From positions 1 to 59,406 of the forward strand of contig NZ_AOGY02000081.1 of assembly GCF_000332455.1 (NCBI RefSeq): a DNA stretch of 59,406 nucleotides, read 5' to 3'. Both the position numbers and the translations under genes were made by a program. The stretch's first letter is position 1. Every line of letters starts with the position of its first letter. The DNA comes from Leptospira vanthielii serovar Holland str. Waz Holland = ATCC 700522 (GTDB taxonomy: Bacteria > Spirochaetota > Leptospiria > Leptospirales > Leptospiraceae). Below the pieces are notes generated by a model that did not search any database, was not told the DNA's origin, and saw only the letters and a list, made by a program, of their open reading frames with translations. Below, in pieces: positions 18,696 to 27,129 of the stretch.

Positions 18696-18787
18696 ATACC
18701 TAAGGCTTTTCGATTCGTTCCCATTGTAAACATTTATCTTTTGGATTTAAGCTTGATTCTTTTTTCCTTTCTTTATGAAATTTGTTC

Positions 18788-19216
18788 ATGGATCGTTTTC
18801 TTTTGTTTGCCCTATTGATTCTTCTTGGACCGCCCCTATTGGCAGAGTCCAAACCAAAAACTATATGCCAGAGTTTATCTGACTGCGAAACAAAAGCCGA
18901 TGCCACTACGATCCATCGAAAAAAAATCACCTTATTAAGTTTTGGACTTACTGAATATTCAAAGGATTTCCCAGTTCAAAAATTAATCCCGTTCTATTTA
19001 AAACGTGTAAGGTCTATTATCCTTGAAGCCAATGGCGATACAGGTTACAAAGGAGAAGTGATTCTAAAAGTAAGTCACAAACCTGAATACAAACATTCTC
19101 AATTAATCAAAGCAGAAGATGACCTGCGTTTTCTTGAGTCCAACCATTCATATTTATCTAAAGAACAATCTTTGGAATTAGGGGAATTACAGAGTCTACT
19201 AGGCCAGTCGAAATGA
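18788..19216 (+). CDS. Small exported protein, unknown
   Basis: 142 residues from ATG 18788 (TTG 18782 would add two). It has a clear signal peptide (RFLLFALLILLGPPLLAES) with cleavage near AES-KPK. The mature part has a Cys pair (ICQSLSDCE) that could form a disulphide, and a charged helical C-terminus. No family was recognised. It overlaps the next gene by four bases (ATGA at 19213-19216), so the two small exported proteins are probably co-translated. Confidence 0.6.
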   Translation: MDRFLLFALLILLGPPLLAESKPKTICQSLSDCETKADATTIHRKKITLLSFGLTEYSKDFPVQKLIPFYLKRVRSIILEANGDTGYKGEVILKVSHKPEYKHSQLIKAEDDLRFLESNHSYLSKEQSLELGELQSLLGQSK

Positions 19217-19467
19217 TCCGGACCTTATTGGTTTTATTTTTACTTTTTTCATCCTGCGCACAATTCTCTCGCGAAGACCAATTTCGAGAGGAGTGTGAAA
19301 AAACTAGAAATAGAAGTTATCTCTTTATGTTGCCTATTCTTGAAAGGCATACAGCTAGCGGAAACACTGAGCTAAATGCATCTGTATGGATTGTCAATGC
19401 AGAATTAGCTTATAAAAAATGTGTTTCCGAGTCTGAGAAAAATCGCTACAACTTAAGGTCGAATTGA
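19213..19467 (+). CDS. Small lipoprotein, unknown
   Basis: 84 residues. IRTLLVLFLLFSSCAQFS gives a lipobox with Cys15. The short mature part contains two further Cys (ECEKTRNRSY; KKCVSESEKN) and little else. Coupled to the preceding exported protein. The 3' end overlaps the convergent NDH-2 gene by 15 bases. No homologous family recognised. Confidence 0.6.
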   Translation: MIRTLLVLFLLFSSCAQFSREDQFREECEKTRNRSYLFMLPILERHTASGNTELNASVWIVNAELAYKKCVSESEKNRYNLRSN

Positions 19468-20724
19468 AAGTTCATCCATTTCTTCTTGGATGAGCCTAGA
19501 TCCCGCGCGGAATGTTAGATAACTCCACACCCAGCTAAGTAGAGTACTCACTTTGTTTTTGAACCCAACTTGATAAACAAGATGGACAAAGAGCCAGCCA
19601 AGCCATCCCAAAATTCCTTTCAAACGAATTTTACCAAATTCGGCAACAGCATCGGTTCTTCCAATAGTTGCCATGTTACCTTTATCAAAATAATGGAATG
19701 GAGAAATGGATTTCTTTTTTTCGATCGATTCAATATTTTTGGCAACGTATCTTCCTTGTTGCATGGCGACTGGAGATACTCCGGGCAGTGGCCTTGTGAG
19801 TCCCTTACTATAATTGGCTGCGTCTCCAATGACAAATACTTCTGGATATTCAATCGTCCGACAAAATTCATCTACGAAAATTCTATTCGCCTTATCCTTG
19901 TTAAGCGAAATATTTTTTGCTAACTCTGATCCTTCTACCCCTGCAGCCCAGATTACAGTTTTGGACTCAATAGTTCTATCTTTGAGTACAACACCGGTGT
20001 CTGTAATGTCTAAGACCGGGGAGTTCGTAAGGACTTCCACTCCTCTACTCTCTAATTTTTCTTTGGTAAAGGAACTGGACTTTTCACTAAAGGCTGTGAG
20101 CAACCTAGGCCCGGCTTCAATGAGTGTGACTTTTGTCATACCGGAATCAATATTACGAAAGTCCTTGCGAATGATATTGTGAGAAAGTTCTGCAATAGAG
20201 CCTGCAAGTTCCACTCCCGTTGGTCCTCCTCCAATAATTACATAGTGCATAAAACTTTTTGCTTTTTCGTAGTTACCTATTAACTCTGCCTGTTCAAAAG
20301 AAAGTAGAATCCTTCTCCTAATTGCCAAAGCATCTTTAAGGTTTTTTAACCCCAGTGTTTTCTCTTTCCAACTATGGTTCCCAAAATAACTAGTTTTTGC
20401 TCCAGTTGCGAGGATTAAGTAGTCGTAAGTTTCTGAGTTATTTTGGAATTTCACTTGGCGGTTTTTGAAATCGATTTCGGTGACATCACCTAAGAGGATT
20501 TTGACGTTTTTGTATTTTGTTGTAATGGATCTAGAGGGAATTGCAATGTCAGCAGGTGATAATACCGCAGTAGCCACTTGGTATAAAAGTGGTTGGAAGA
20601 GGTGGTGGTTTTTTTTATCAACAACAGTGATGTCAAACAACTTATGGTTTGCAAGAGTTTTGATTACCTGTAATCCACCAAACCCAGCTCCAATGATTAA
20701 AACTTTTTTCTTTATTTGAGACAT
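19453..20724 (-). CDS. ndh: Type II NADH dehydrogenase (NDH-2)
   Basis: 423 residues. The N-terminal FAD Rossmann motif IIGAGFGG is at 10-17; HLFQPLLYQVATAVLSPADIAIPSR is a classical NDH-2 signature; a second dinucleotide site for NADH is IIGGGPTGVELAGSI at about 170; then FVIGDAAN and PGVSPVAMQQGRYVAKNI. NDH-2 passes electrons from NADH to quinone without proton pumping, as a membrane-associated protein. Here it would feed the menaquinone pool. The gene overlaps the upstream phosphatase by 13 bases. Confidence 0.93.
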   Translation of the reverse strand: MSQIKKKVLIIGAGFGGLQVIKTLANHKLFDITVVDKKNHHLFQPLLYQVATAVLSPADIAIPSRSITTKYKNVKILLGDVTEIDFKNRQVKFQNNSETYDYLILATGAKTSYFGNHSWKEKTLGLKNLKDALAIRRRILLSFEQAELIGNYEKAKSFMHYVIIGGGPTGVELAGSIAELSHNIIRKDFRNIDSGMTKVTLIEAGPRLLTAFSEKSSSFTKEKLESRGVEVLTNSPVLDITDTGVVLKDRTIESKTVIWAAGVEGSELAKNISLNKDKANRIFVDEFCRTIEYPEVFVIGDAANYSKGLTRPLPGVSPVAMQQGRYVAKNIESIEKKKSISPFHYFDKGNMATIGRTDAVAEFGKIRLKGILGWLGWLFVHLVYQVGFKNKVSTLLSWVWSYLTFRAGSRLIQEEMDELSIRP

Positions 20725-21200
20725 TCATCTACTCCTAAAAAATTTAAAAAACCTAAAGAACAATCTTCCACAAGATCCTGAACGTTTTCAAATGCAGTTT
20801 CGTTTTTATAATATGGATCAGGTACAATGGGTGCACCTGCATCACTTCTAAATTTACCAAACAGGAATATCTTTTCTTGAATCTTTTTCTCATTAGTTAG
20901 ACTAATAACATCTAGAAAATTGTTCTCATCCATAACCAACAAATAATCAAAATGAGCCAAATCTGTTTTCTTTAGTTTCCTGGACCTGTGAGTTAAGCGG
21001 ATCCCTCTTTTTTCTGCTATTTTTCGAGTTCTTGGATCAGCCAAATCACCGTCATGATATCCAGAGGTCCCGCAGGAATCGATTTCAAATATATGTTCCA
21101 ACTTTCTTTGGTTTACCAGGTTTTGAAAGGCACCTTCGGCGGCAGGAGATCGACAAATGTTGCCTAAGCAGATAAAAAGGACTTTGATTTTTTCTTTCAT
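20712..21200 (-). CDS. Low-molecular-weight protein-tyrosine phosphatase
   Basis: 162 residues. The P-loop CLGNICR lies at residues 11-17 (C-X5-R, nucleophile Cys11, Arg17), with the general-acid motif PDPYY at about 126. Family-length, cytoplasmic. It could dephosphorylate phosphotyrosine proteins or, as in some bacteria, small-molecule phosphates. The start ATG 21200 directly abuts the stop of the YgjP-like metallopeptidase gene, so the two are in one transcript. Confidence 0.92.
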   Translation of the reverse strand: MKEKIKVLFICLGNICRSPAAEGAFQNLVNQRKLEHIFEIDSCGTSGYHDGDLADPRTRKIAEKRGIRLTHRSRKLKKTDLAHFDYLLVMDENNFLDVISLTNEKKIQEKIFLFGKFRSDAGAPIVPDPYYKNETAFENVQDLVEDCSLGFLNFLGVDECLK

Positions 21201-21875
21201 TTAATTAAGATAATATATATATTTTTTCCCAACTTCTTTGAGCCATTTCTCAGCAATTTTGTAATTAGGATTTTCTGATTCAACTATCTTCCAAAATCTT
21301 GAGGAGTGGTTGTGTTCGATAGTATGTGCGATTTCATGTAAGATAATGTATTCAATAATCGAATCTGGGCAATGAACCAAACTTAAATTCAAAGAAATTT
21401 GGTTTTTCGAATTACAACTCCCCCAGAGGGAACGCATCGTTTTGATTGAGACTTTCTCAACTTTAGTATTTAAGTTAATAGATGTTCTATTTACCAATGG
21501 TTTTATTTTTTCTAAAAGTAATTCCTTTAATGCCAGTTTCCCTTTCCGAATCCGAGATACTTCGTTGTTAACATTTGGGATCTGAAGGATTTCGGTATGG
21601 AAGTTATATTTTTTTTTCGGACTTAACTGGATGGTTGTTGGATTCCCAAAAATATGGGTTTTTTCTCCGTCTTCGAATTTTAATCTTTGAGGAATGTCTT
21701 TCGGCAGCTGTTTTAGTTTGGAGAGAATCCATTCTTTTTTATCAGATAAGAATTCTTCCAATTGTTTATTTGGAACTTTTGCTGGATGTTTTAATACTAC
21801 CTTTCCATTCTGATATACTACTAACGAAATGTTTTTCCCCTTTGTAGTTTTTCTTTCGATTTTTAAATCTATCAT
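21201..21875 (-). CDS. YgjP/M48-like zinc metallopeptidase
   Basis: 224 residues of the YgjP-like (DUF45, SprT-related) family. The zinc site is HEIAHTIEHNHSSRFW at about 178-193: HExxH plus a third His in the NHS segment. The preceding MRSLWGSCNSKNQISLNLSLVHCP is the family's conserved strand-turn region. No signal peptide. The natural substrate is not established for the family. ATG 21875 lies 16 bases after the outer-membrane protein gene's stop. Confidence 0.87.
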   Translation of the reverse strand: MIDLKIERKTTKGKNISLVVYQNGKVVLKHPAKVPNKQLEEFLSDKKEWILSKLKQLPKDIPQRLKFEDGEKTHIFGNPTTIQLSPKKKYNFHTEILQIPNVNNEVSRIRKGKLALKELLLEKIKPLVNRTSINLNTKVEKVSIKTMRSLWGSCNSKNQISLNLSLVHCPDSIIEYIILHEIAHTIEHNHSSRFWKIVESENPNYKIAEKWLKEVGKKYIYYLN

Positions 21876-21891
21876 TATATGTTCGTAAATT

Positions 21892-22941
21892 TTACTCTTC
21901 TGTCTTCGGTGTTACTTTTTCAGAGTTCTCTGGTTTTTGGTCCCAATCTAATTTATTAAGTACTCCGATTTCGATTGAATAGTCTTTTATATTGATATGT
22001 GATTTAAATCCGCTCACTAAATTGGAAGCAATGTCTTCACTTGTTAACCCTCCTTGTGATGTAAATCGACCTTCAGAAAAAAACCTTCTGTGGTTAACCC
22101 TCAAATAACTTAACCAACTTGGTCCCATTTTGTAGCCAATTTCTGCTTTAGATGCCCAACCTAAACCATAGTTTTCTGAGAAAAAGTTGATAGATCGTTG
22201 TACGTGGAAATCTCTAGTTTTGATTCGTCCAAAAGAAGGCATTAAGCTGAGATCTAGGTAAAAATCGCCAGCGGAGTAACGATACCCACCTCCACCAAAA
22301 AATTCCCAAAGATCGTTTGAAAAACTCAGACCGATTCCGATAGGACCGTAAAAAACAGGATTAGATTCTACAAATTGATTCACATCATAGAATAAATACT
22401 TGAAATAAGAATACCTGACGCCTGCAGATAGAAAAAAACCAGAGCCATCTGCCCAGTAGTTTGGATTTGCACTTTGGAAGTAATATCTTCCGTAGAATTC
22501 AGCTCTATTTTCGGAGACTGTTGATTTTCCTTTGCCGTCAGCGAAGTTTCGACTCCCAGCATAAACGGTTGCAGAGTCTCTATAACTCCATTCACGTGTT
22601 GCGATATTTGTCGTATTTTCTGTAGATATGGAACCAAGAAAAAAATCTTCATCACGGGCTTCGCCTGATTTTTGATGCCAACCTGTTGTTTTAAAGACAC
22701 CACTTACTTCCCATCGATCTTTGGTGATGATACCTTGAATGCCGAATAACGGAAACGTTCTTGGGAATGAGATCCGCGAGCCTCCGCGAATTCCTGATAG
22801 GTTTGGATATTTGTTTCCAGTTTCAAATAGATACTCTCCACCAGACTTTTCAATTGTAGGCCCCCAAATTATTTCTGCGGAAACTGGAGTTTTGCTCAAG
22901 AGTAAAAATAAAAAGGCAAATTTGTATATTTTAGGCACCAA
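21892..22941 (-). CDS. Putative outer-membrane beta-barrel protein
   Basis: 349 residues with a signal peptide (IYKFAFLFLLLSKTPVSAE). The mature chain is rich in alternating aromatic strands ending in Tyr/Phe (WEFFGGGGYRYSAGDFYLDLSL; PSWLSYLRVNHRRFF; DYSIEIGVLNKLDW) with Gly/Asn turns, as in outer-membrane barrels. No porin family was recognised. The start is uncertain: TTG 22941, or GTG 22938 one codon later. An 8-bp inverted repeat overlaps this start region and lies opposite the parAB promoter region. Confidence 0.6.
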   Translation of the reverse strand: MVPKIYKFAFLFLLLSKTPVSAEIIWGPTIEKSGGEYLFETGNKYPNLSGIRGGSRISFPRTFPLFGIQGIITKDRWEVSGVFKTTGWHQKSGEARDEDFFLGSISTENTTNIATREWSYRDSATVYAGSRNFADGKGKSTVSENRAEFYGRYYFQSANPNYWADGSGFFLSAGVRYSYFKYLFYDVNQFVESNPVFYGPIGIGLSFSNDLWEFFGGGGYRYSAGDFYLDLSLMPSFGRIKTRDFHVQRSINFFSENYGLGWASKAEIGYKMGPSWLSYLRVNHRRFFSEGRFTSQGGLTSEDIASNLVSGFKSHINIKDYSIEIGVLNKLDWDQKPENSEKVTPKTEE

Positions 22942-22967
22942 CTTAGGATCTTTTTTACCCCTAAGTT
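22940..22967. promoter_or_regulatory. Inverted repeat at the divergent OMP/parA promoter region
   Basis: Arms aacttagg (22940-22947) and cctaagtt (22960-22967) are perfect complements, separated by 12 T-rich bases. The right arm lies inside a minus-strand cttaggggtaaa, the same half-site that builds the parS-like palindrome 75 bases away. It could be a low-affinity operator for ParA/ParB autoregulation or an mRNA hairpin at the OMP start. Confidence 0.4.
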
Positions 22968-23041
22968 GTAAATTCCTAAATTAAATCTTAGGGTAAGGTA
23001 ATCTCTGGTTTTTGGTTTTTTCATTCGAGGAATATATGATT

Positions 23042-23068
23042 TTAGGGGTGAAATGATTTCACCCCTAA
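23042..23068. promoter_or_regulatory. Candidate parS site 1 (27-bp perfect palindrome)
   Basis: A perfect inverted repeat with 13-base arms around a single central G at 23055: left arm ttaggggtgaaat, right arm atttcacccctaa. It lies 53 bases upstream of the parA start. The 21-bp core (23045-23065) occurs again, perfectly palindromic, inside parB at 24603-24623. Perfect palindromes repeated within a parAB locus are what ParB-binding centromere sites look like. Confidence 0.7.
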
Positions 23069-23121
23069 GAGACATAATTAAATTGACAGGTCGGACAGAC
23101 TCACACAACATTTGGTAGGTT

Positions 23122-24048
23122 ATGAGCAAAACGGATCCAACATTGACTGAAGAGGAAGCGGCAAAATTCGTTGGTTTAAACACTGGTGAGTTTTCTGAAA
23201 AGGTATCATCTTTAAAGGTACCTGGGTGGAAATCTGGTGAGTTTAAACAATCGGTTTTGCTAAAGTATTTTGAACCAACCCAAACAGATGGTTTTGATAG
23301 CCATGTTATTGCTGTATCAAATCAAAAAGGAGGGGAGGGGAAAACAACAATCAGTTTGTATCTAGCGGAAGCTCTCGCAGAAAGTCATAAAGTGTTGTTA
23401 ATTGATTGGGATCCGCAAGCAAATGCGACTCAGTTGTTTCTGAAAGATGATGTCCCATCGGTGATGGATTATTTAGGTTACCGGGGGAAAAAAGCGCGGA
23501 ATATTGAACCTGCGATCAAAACAATTGGAGAAAATTTTGATTTACTTCCTTCTACATTGGAACTTGCAAATTTAACTACTCCTTATGAAAGAGATGATTT
23601 TGAATTATTAAATGAAGCAATCCTTCCTCTACGTTCGAGGTATGAGTTCATAATTATAGATTGCCCTCCTTCTCTTGGCCTTATATTGGAAAATGCTTTG
23701 ATCTGTGCCGACTACATACTTGTTCCGATTCAAACGAGAGCTTTTAGTTTGCAAGGAATTAGAGATTTATATGAAACTTTCCAGAAGATTCAAAGAAAGG
23801 CAAACCAAAGACTTAAATTGTTAGGTGCTGTTCTGAATCAATACGAGGGTCAAAAGGCTCTAGCTGGTTTGGCGGAAGGGGTGAAAAAATATTTTCCTGT
23901 TTTCGATACCGTTATCCAGAGGCGGGAGGCCATTCCTCAGGCTCAGGCAAAGATGTCTTTTTTAGCAAAAATTGATTTAGCCACAATGAAAAATTTCAGA
24001 GAACTTGCTGTAGAGGTTAAAAGTAAAATCAATGTCCAAAAAAACTGA
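23122..24048 (+). CDS. parA: ParA-family partition ATPase
   Basis: 308 residues. The first 55 or so residues form a short helical domain (TEEEAAKFVGLNTGEFSEKV) like the MerR-type HTH before some plasmid or chromosome ParA ATPases. The deviant Walker A is KGGEGKTT at 69-76, Walker A' LLIDWDPQANAT, and Walker B IIIDCPPSLGLILENAL. ParA-type ATPases move ParB-parS complexes over the nucleoid. ATG 23122 has ggtagg upstream. parB starts inside its last codons (17-base overlap). The N-terminal HTH would allow autorepression at the palindromes upstream. Confidence 0.9.
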   Translation: MSKTDPTLTEEEAAKFVGLNTGEFSEKVSSLKVPGWKSGEFKQSVLLKYFEPTQTDGFDSHVIAVSNQKGGEGKTTISLYLAEALAESHKVLLIDWDPQANATQLFLKDDVPSVMDYLGYRGKKARNIEPAIKTIGENFDLLPSTLELANLTTPYERDDFELLNEAILPLRSRYEFIIIDCPPSLGLILENALICADYILVPIQTRAFSLQGIRDLYETFQKIQRKANQRLKLLGAVLNQYEGQKALAGLAEGVKKYFPVFDTVIQRREAIPQAQAKMSFLAKIDLATMKNFRELAVEVKSKINVQKN

Positions 24049-24742
24049 GTTTCAAGCTTTAGATTTAATCTCTGCATACTCCGAAAAGAAAAAGAATCCT
24101 TCTCATTTGGAGCTTAGCCAGATTTTTCCAAACCCCACTCAACCTCGCTTAATTGGTCGTGATGATACAATGGACTTGGTGCCTTCAATGGAGAGGTTAG
24201 GACTCATAGAACCAATTTTAGTCCGGAAAGATAAAGGAAAATATCTGATTGTAGCTGGCGAACGTCGTTATCGTGCAGCACTCAAACTGGGTTGGAAAGA
24301 AATCCCCGCAATTATCACTGATGCGAATGAAGATGTTTGTTATGAAATGTCTCTTGCGGAGAACGAAAAAAGGAAAAACTTGAATCCTTGGGAAGTAGGT
24401 AAAGCAATTCAGTTCCTTCGAAAAGAAAAAAGGAAAACGGCAGAAGAAGTTTCCGAATTGTTGGGTTACAGCGGAAGGTATGTAAAACAACTTAGTAGTA
24501 TCGCTAGGTTGGATCAAAAATCTGTAATGGAACTAATGATCAGTGGAAAACCACTTTCAGTAAAGAACCTTGAAGAATTACTAAAACGTAAGGAAAACAG
24601 AGGGGGTGAAATGATTTCACCCCGAGTTGGAGCTGGAATCAGCCGTATTAGTATCAATGTAAGTAAACTTAGTGGGAAAGTGAAAGATAACTTTTTGAAA
24701 GAATTAAGTTCACTTAAAAAGAAATACGGAATCAACGAGTAG
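24032..24742 (+). CDS. parB: ParB-family centromere-binding protein
   Basis: 236 residues. The ParB N-terminal CTPase domain shows LELSQIFPNPTQPR, the VAGERRYRAALKLGW motif (GERRxRA) and ENEKRKNLNPWEVGKAI; a central HTH follows (KTAEEVSELLGYSGRYVKQLSSIARL), then a C-terminal dimerisation segment. The short length suits a small-replicon or compact chromosomal ParB. The gene itself contains the second palindrome (24603-24623), translated as GGEMISP, between the HTH and C-terminal domain. It overlaps parA by 17 bases. Confidence 0.9.
   Translation: MSKKTEFQALDLISAYSEKKKNPSHLELSQIFPNPTQPRLIGRDDTMDLVPSMERLGLIEPILVRKDKGKYLIVAGERRYRAALKLGWKEIPAIITDANEDVCYEMSLAENEKRKNLNPWEVGKAIQFLRKEKRKTAEEVSELLGYSGRYVKQLSSIARLDQKSVMELMISGKPLSVKNLEELLKRKENRGGEMISPRVGAGISRISINVSKLSGKVKDNFLKELSSLKKKYGINE
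24603..24623. promoter_or_regulatory. Candidate parS site 2 inside parB (21-bp palindrome)
   Basis: Perfect palindrome with 10-base arms around G24613: left arm ggggtgaaat, right arm atttcacccc. It is identical over 21 bp to the core of the site upstream of parA, despite lying in coding sequence where chance conservation of 21 bases is very unlikely. Confidence 0.7.
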
Positions 24743-24749
24743 AGGAAAA

Positions 24750-25400
24750 ATGAAGTCAATTTTAAAACTTAAAACGATAGATGATATCGAAAGAGAGTTA
24801 TCAATCATTATAACTTGTGAGAAAAAACAAAAAGCAGATATTAGTTTAAGCCAAGTTTATGATTTTTTAGCAGAATCCATCGAATTATCCATACAAAGAA
24901 TCGGATCTACAAACAAAAGAAATACAATCAATAAAATATTGGGCAAGTACAAGTTTGCGAAACTCCTATCTAAAGGAAGTTACACAAAAGCAAACCAAAT
25001 TCCGGGGTTCCCACCAAAAGACTTGGGGGACGCAGAGTCAGCACTACTCAGATTAAAAACATCTTTAACTGCTTTTAAATTGCATTCAGGTCCTTTTGCC
25101 GAACATTCGGTCTTTGGCGAATTAGATAAAAAACAATGGGAGCGAATTCACGGAATCCTTGCTGCATTTTTATTTGGTTATATCCAACTGTATGGAGATG
25201 AAAAATTAAGGTTTGCGAAAGACAGGGAACAGAAAAAAGAAAAGGCTTTCGCAGAAAAAAAACACCATCACCACCAACATCCACAAAAGAAAAAAGACGA
25301 CCAAGAAACAAAACCCAGTGGTCACAATAGCCGCAAATGGAAAAATAAAAAGAAACCTCACCACAAAGGAAACAAAAACCAAGGTGGTGGTCCTCGATGA
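24750..25400 (+). CDS. DUF1569-like protein with His/Lys-rich tail
   Basis: 216 residues from ATG 24750 with AGAGGAAA just upstream, seven bases after parB. Residues 1-150 are helical and end in SGPFAEHSVFGELDKKQWERIHGILAAFLFGYI, the H-P/S-FFG-x-L-xxxQW-xxxH pattern of DUF1569 (DinB-like four-helix fold). The last 55 residues are a low-complexity His/Lys/Gln/Asn tail including four consecutive His, which could bind metal or nucleic acid. The stop overlaps the next start (ATGA). Function unknown; co-transcription with parAB is likely. Confidence 0.65.
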   Translation: MKSILKLKTIDDIERELSIIITCEKKQKADISLSQVYDFLAESIELSIQRIGSTNKRNTINKILGKYKFAKLLSKGSYTKANQIPGFPPKDLGDAESALLRLKTSLTAFKLHSGPFAEHSVFGELDKKQWERIHGILAAFLFGYIQLYGDEKLRFAKDREQKKEKAFAEKKHHHHQHPQKKKDDQETKPSGHNSRKWKNKKKPHHKGNKNQGGGPR

Positions 25401-25999
25401 AATTTTGTTTAGTAGCTGGTAGCCATCGCAAAAATTCGCAAACATTGAAAGTTGGTAAATTTCTTGCTAAAACATTAGAAACAAAAGGAATCCAAACTAC
25501 ACTTTATGATTTGGGCGGGAACCCACTTCCTCTCTGGGAACCGGCGATGTGGGAGAAGGATTCCGATCTTAAAAAATTCTGGTTGGAGTATAGTGCCGGA
25601 TTTGGAAGCGCAGATGCATACATTTTCCTCTCTCCTGAGTACGCCGGCATGGCTAGTCCTGCTTTAAAAAACTTTTTTCTTTATCTCAGTGGTGGCGAAG
25701 TCTCTCATAAACCAGGACTTATCATTACAGTATCCAGCGGAATGGGAGGTAGTTACCCCAATGCGGAACTTCGAATGTCTAGTTATAAAAATACACGGAT
25801 TGTATACTTGCCAGATCATCTGATTGTTCGGCATGTTGAATCTATATTAAATTCTGAACTTCCCGAAGGGAAAGACGACGAATACATCCGCACTAGACTG
25901 AATTATACGTTAAATGTTTTAGAGGAATATGCAAAAGCTTTTATTGCAATTCGCCAGAGTGGTGTGATCGATACAAAAACTTACCCTTTTGGACTATAA
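25397..25999 (+). CDS. NADPH-dependent FMN reductase family flavoprotein
   Basis: 200 residues with a flavodoxin-like fold. LVAGSHRKNSQTLKVGKFLA at the N-terminus is the FMN phosphate loop; FLSPEYAGMASPALKNFFLYL is the family signature PEYxxxxPxxLKNxxD-like segment. Such enzymes reduce FMN, quinones or azo compounds. It is coupled to the DUF1569-like gene by ATGA. The 3' end overlaps the convergent acyltransferase gene by 59 bases. Confidence 0.87.
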   Translation: MKFCLVAGSHRKNSQTLKVGKFLAKTLETKGIQTTLYDLGGNPLPLWEPAMWEKDSDLKKFWLEYSAGFGSADAYIFLSPEYAGMASPALKNFFLYLSGGEVSHKPGLIITVSSGMGGSYPNAELRMSSYKNTRIVYLPDHLIVRHVESILNSELPEGKDDEYIRTRLNYTLNVLEEYAKAFIAIRQSGVIDTKTYPFGL

Positions 26000-27020
26000 T
26001 GGCGATAGCAATGGGAATCCCCACATTCAAAATCATAGTCACAATATAACCTAAAAAGGGACCTCCAAATGTATAGGGATCTAAACTATGCATCATGTGA
26101 ATGATAAACGGGTGTAGTAGGAATATAAATAGACTATTGTTTCCTATAAAAGATATCCAATTCGATACCTTGTGGTTAAATTTAGGCAAAATTTCCCAAA
26201 TTCCTAAAAAGAAAAAAATGGGGTATACTAAGTGGTGATTTTTGAAATCTATCGCGTAAACTCCACTAAACAAAATTAGAAAGAAAAAAAACAATAGGGC
26301 AATTGCTCCGAATGGAAACAATAACTCAGCTTTAGGTTTATTTTTCTCTTCTTTTGAAAGTCCGATTTGGATTCCTAGTATAAAGAAGAATATATAATTA
26401 AAAATGGAAACTGAATGGTATTCATTTGGGAGTATTGAATCGAAAAATCCTAAGTTTGAGGATAAGTTTACCAAAAAAGAAAAAAGAAGTAATAGTTTCG
26501 AAAACGACTTATTGATGAGAAATTTATCAAATAGATAAAACAAAATGTAAAATTGGATTAAAAGAGGAACAAAATAAAAGGGTGCAAATACTTTCCCTAA
26601 AAAGTAGAAATGTATAAATTCGATCACATTGTAATTGTTATATTTTACCAAATACCCAATGACTGAAGCAATTGAATAAGGTAAAATAAGATTCTTTAGT
26701 TTAGAGATCCAATACCCTTCTTTTTTCCTTAAGAATATAGCGGATGTTAGTATAAATAAAGGGACGGAAAACCTTGATAAATTGGAAAAAAACAAAGTAG
26801 TTCGGACGACCATTTGATCTGCTGGATGAAAGAACTGAAAGTAAGAATGGATATGGATGAGTACGATTCCAACCATTGCAAAACCTCTGAGGATATCGAA
26901 TCGATTCTCTCTACCTTGTTTAGTTGCGAGTGGATGCGGTAGTGAGTAGGGGATTTGAAAGATCCAAAGATACAAGGCTCCAAGCCCCGTTAGTATGATC
27001 CCTAGTAATTCCCATTCCAT
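25941..27020 (-). CDS. Membrane acyltransferase (acyltransferase-3 family)
   Basis: 359 residues, about ten membrane helices. FDILRGFAMVGIVLIHIHSYFQFF near residue 40 is the acyltransferase-3 (OafA/NodX-like) signature with catalytic-type RG...H. These enzymes transfer acyl groups to extracytoplasmic sugars such as LPS O-antigen. ATG 27020 has AAAGGAGA eight bases upstream. The target glycan cannot be told from context. It overlaps the FMN reductase 3' end by 59 bases. Confidence 0.83.
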   Translation of the reverse strand: MEWELLGIILTGLGALYLWIFQIPYSLPHPLATKQGRENRFDILRGFAMVGIVLIHIHSYFQFFHPADQMVVRTTLFFSNLSRFSVPLFILTSAIFLRKKEGYWISKLKNLILPYSIASVIGYLVKYNNYNVIEFIHFYFLGKVFAPFYFVPLLIQFYILFYLFDKFLINKSFSKLLLLFSFLVNLSSNLGFFDSILPNEYHSVSIFNYIFFFILGIQIGLSKEEKNKPKAELLFPFGAIALLFFFFLILFSGVYAIDFKNHHLVYPIFFFLGIWEILPKFNHKVSNWISFIGNNSLFIFLLHPFIIHMMHSLDPYTFGGPFLGYIVTMILNVGIPIAIAIIVQKGKFLYRSHHSGELQ

Positions 27021-27129
27021 AAATGCTATCTCCTTTACGGCATTTTCTTTTCAGATTTCCTGGTGCAAAGGAAAATGAATTCAGATTTTAGGCAAAATAG
27101 CCAAAAATAGATACAGGAGCCACGAATCA

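Noticed and set aside
25257..25290. Run of His codons as an engineered tag
   Set aside because: It is part of a longer natural His/Lys/Gln-rich tail that continues past the run.
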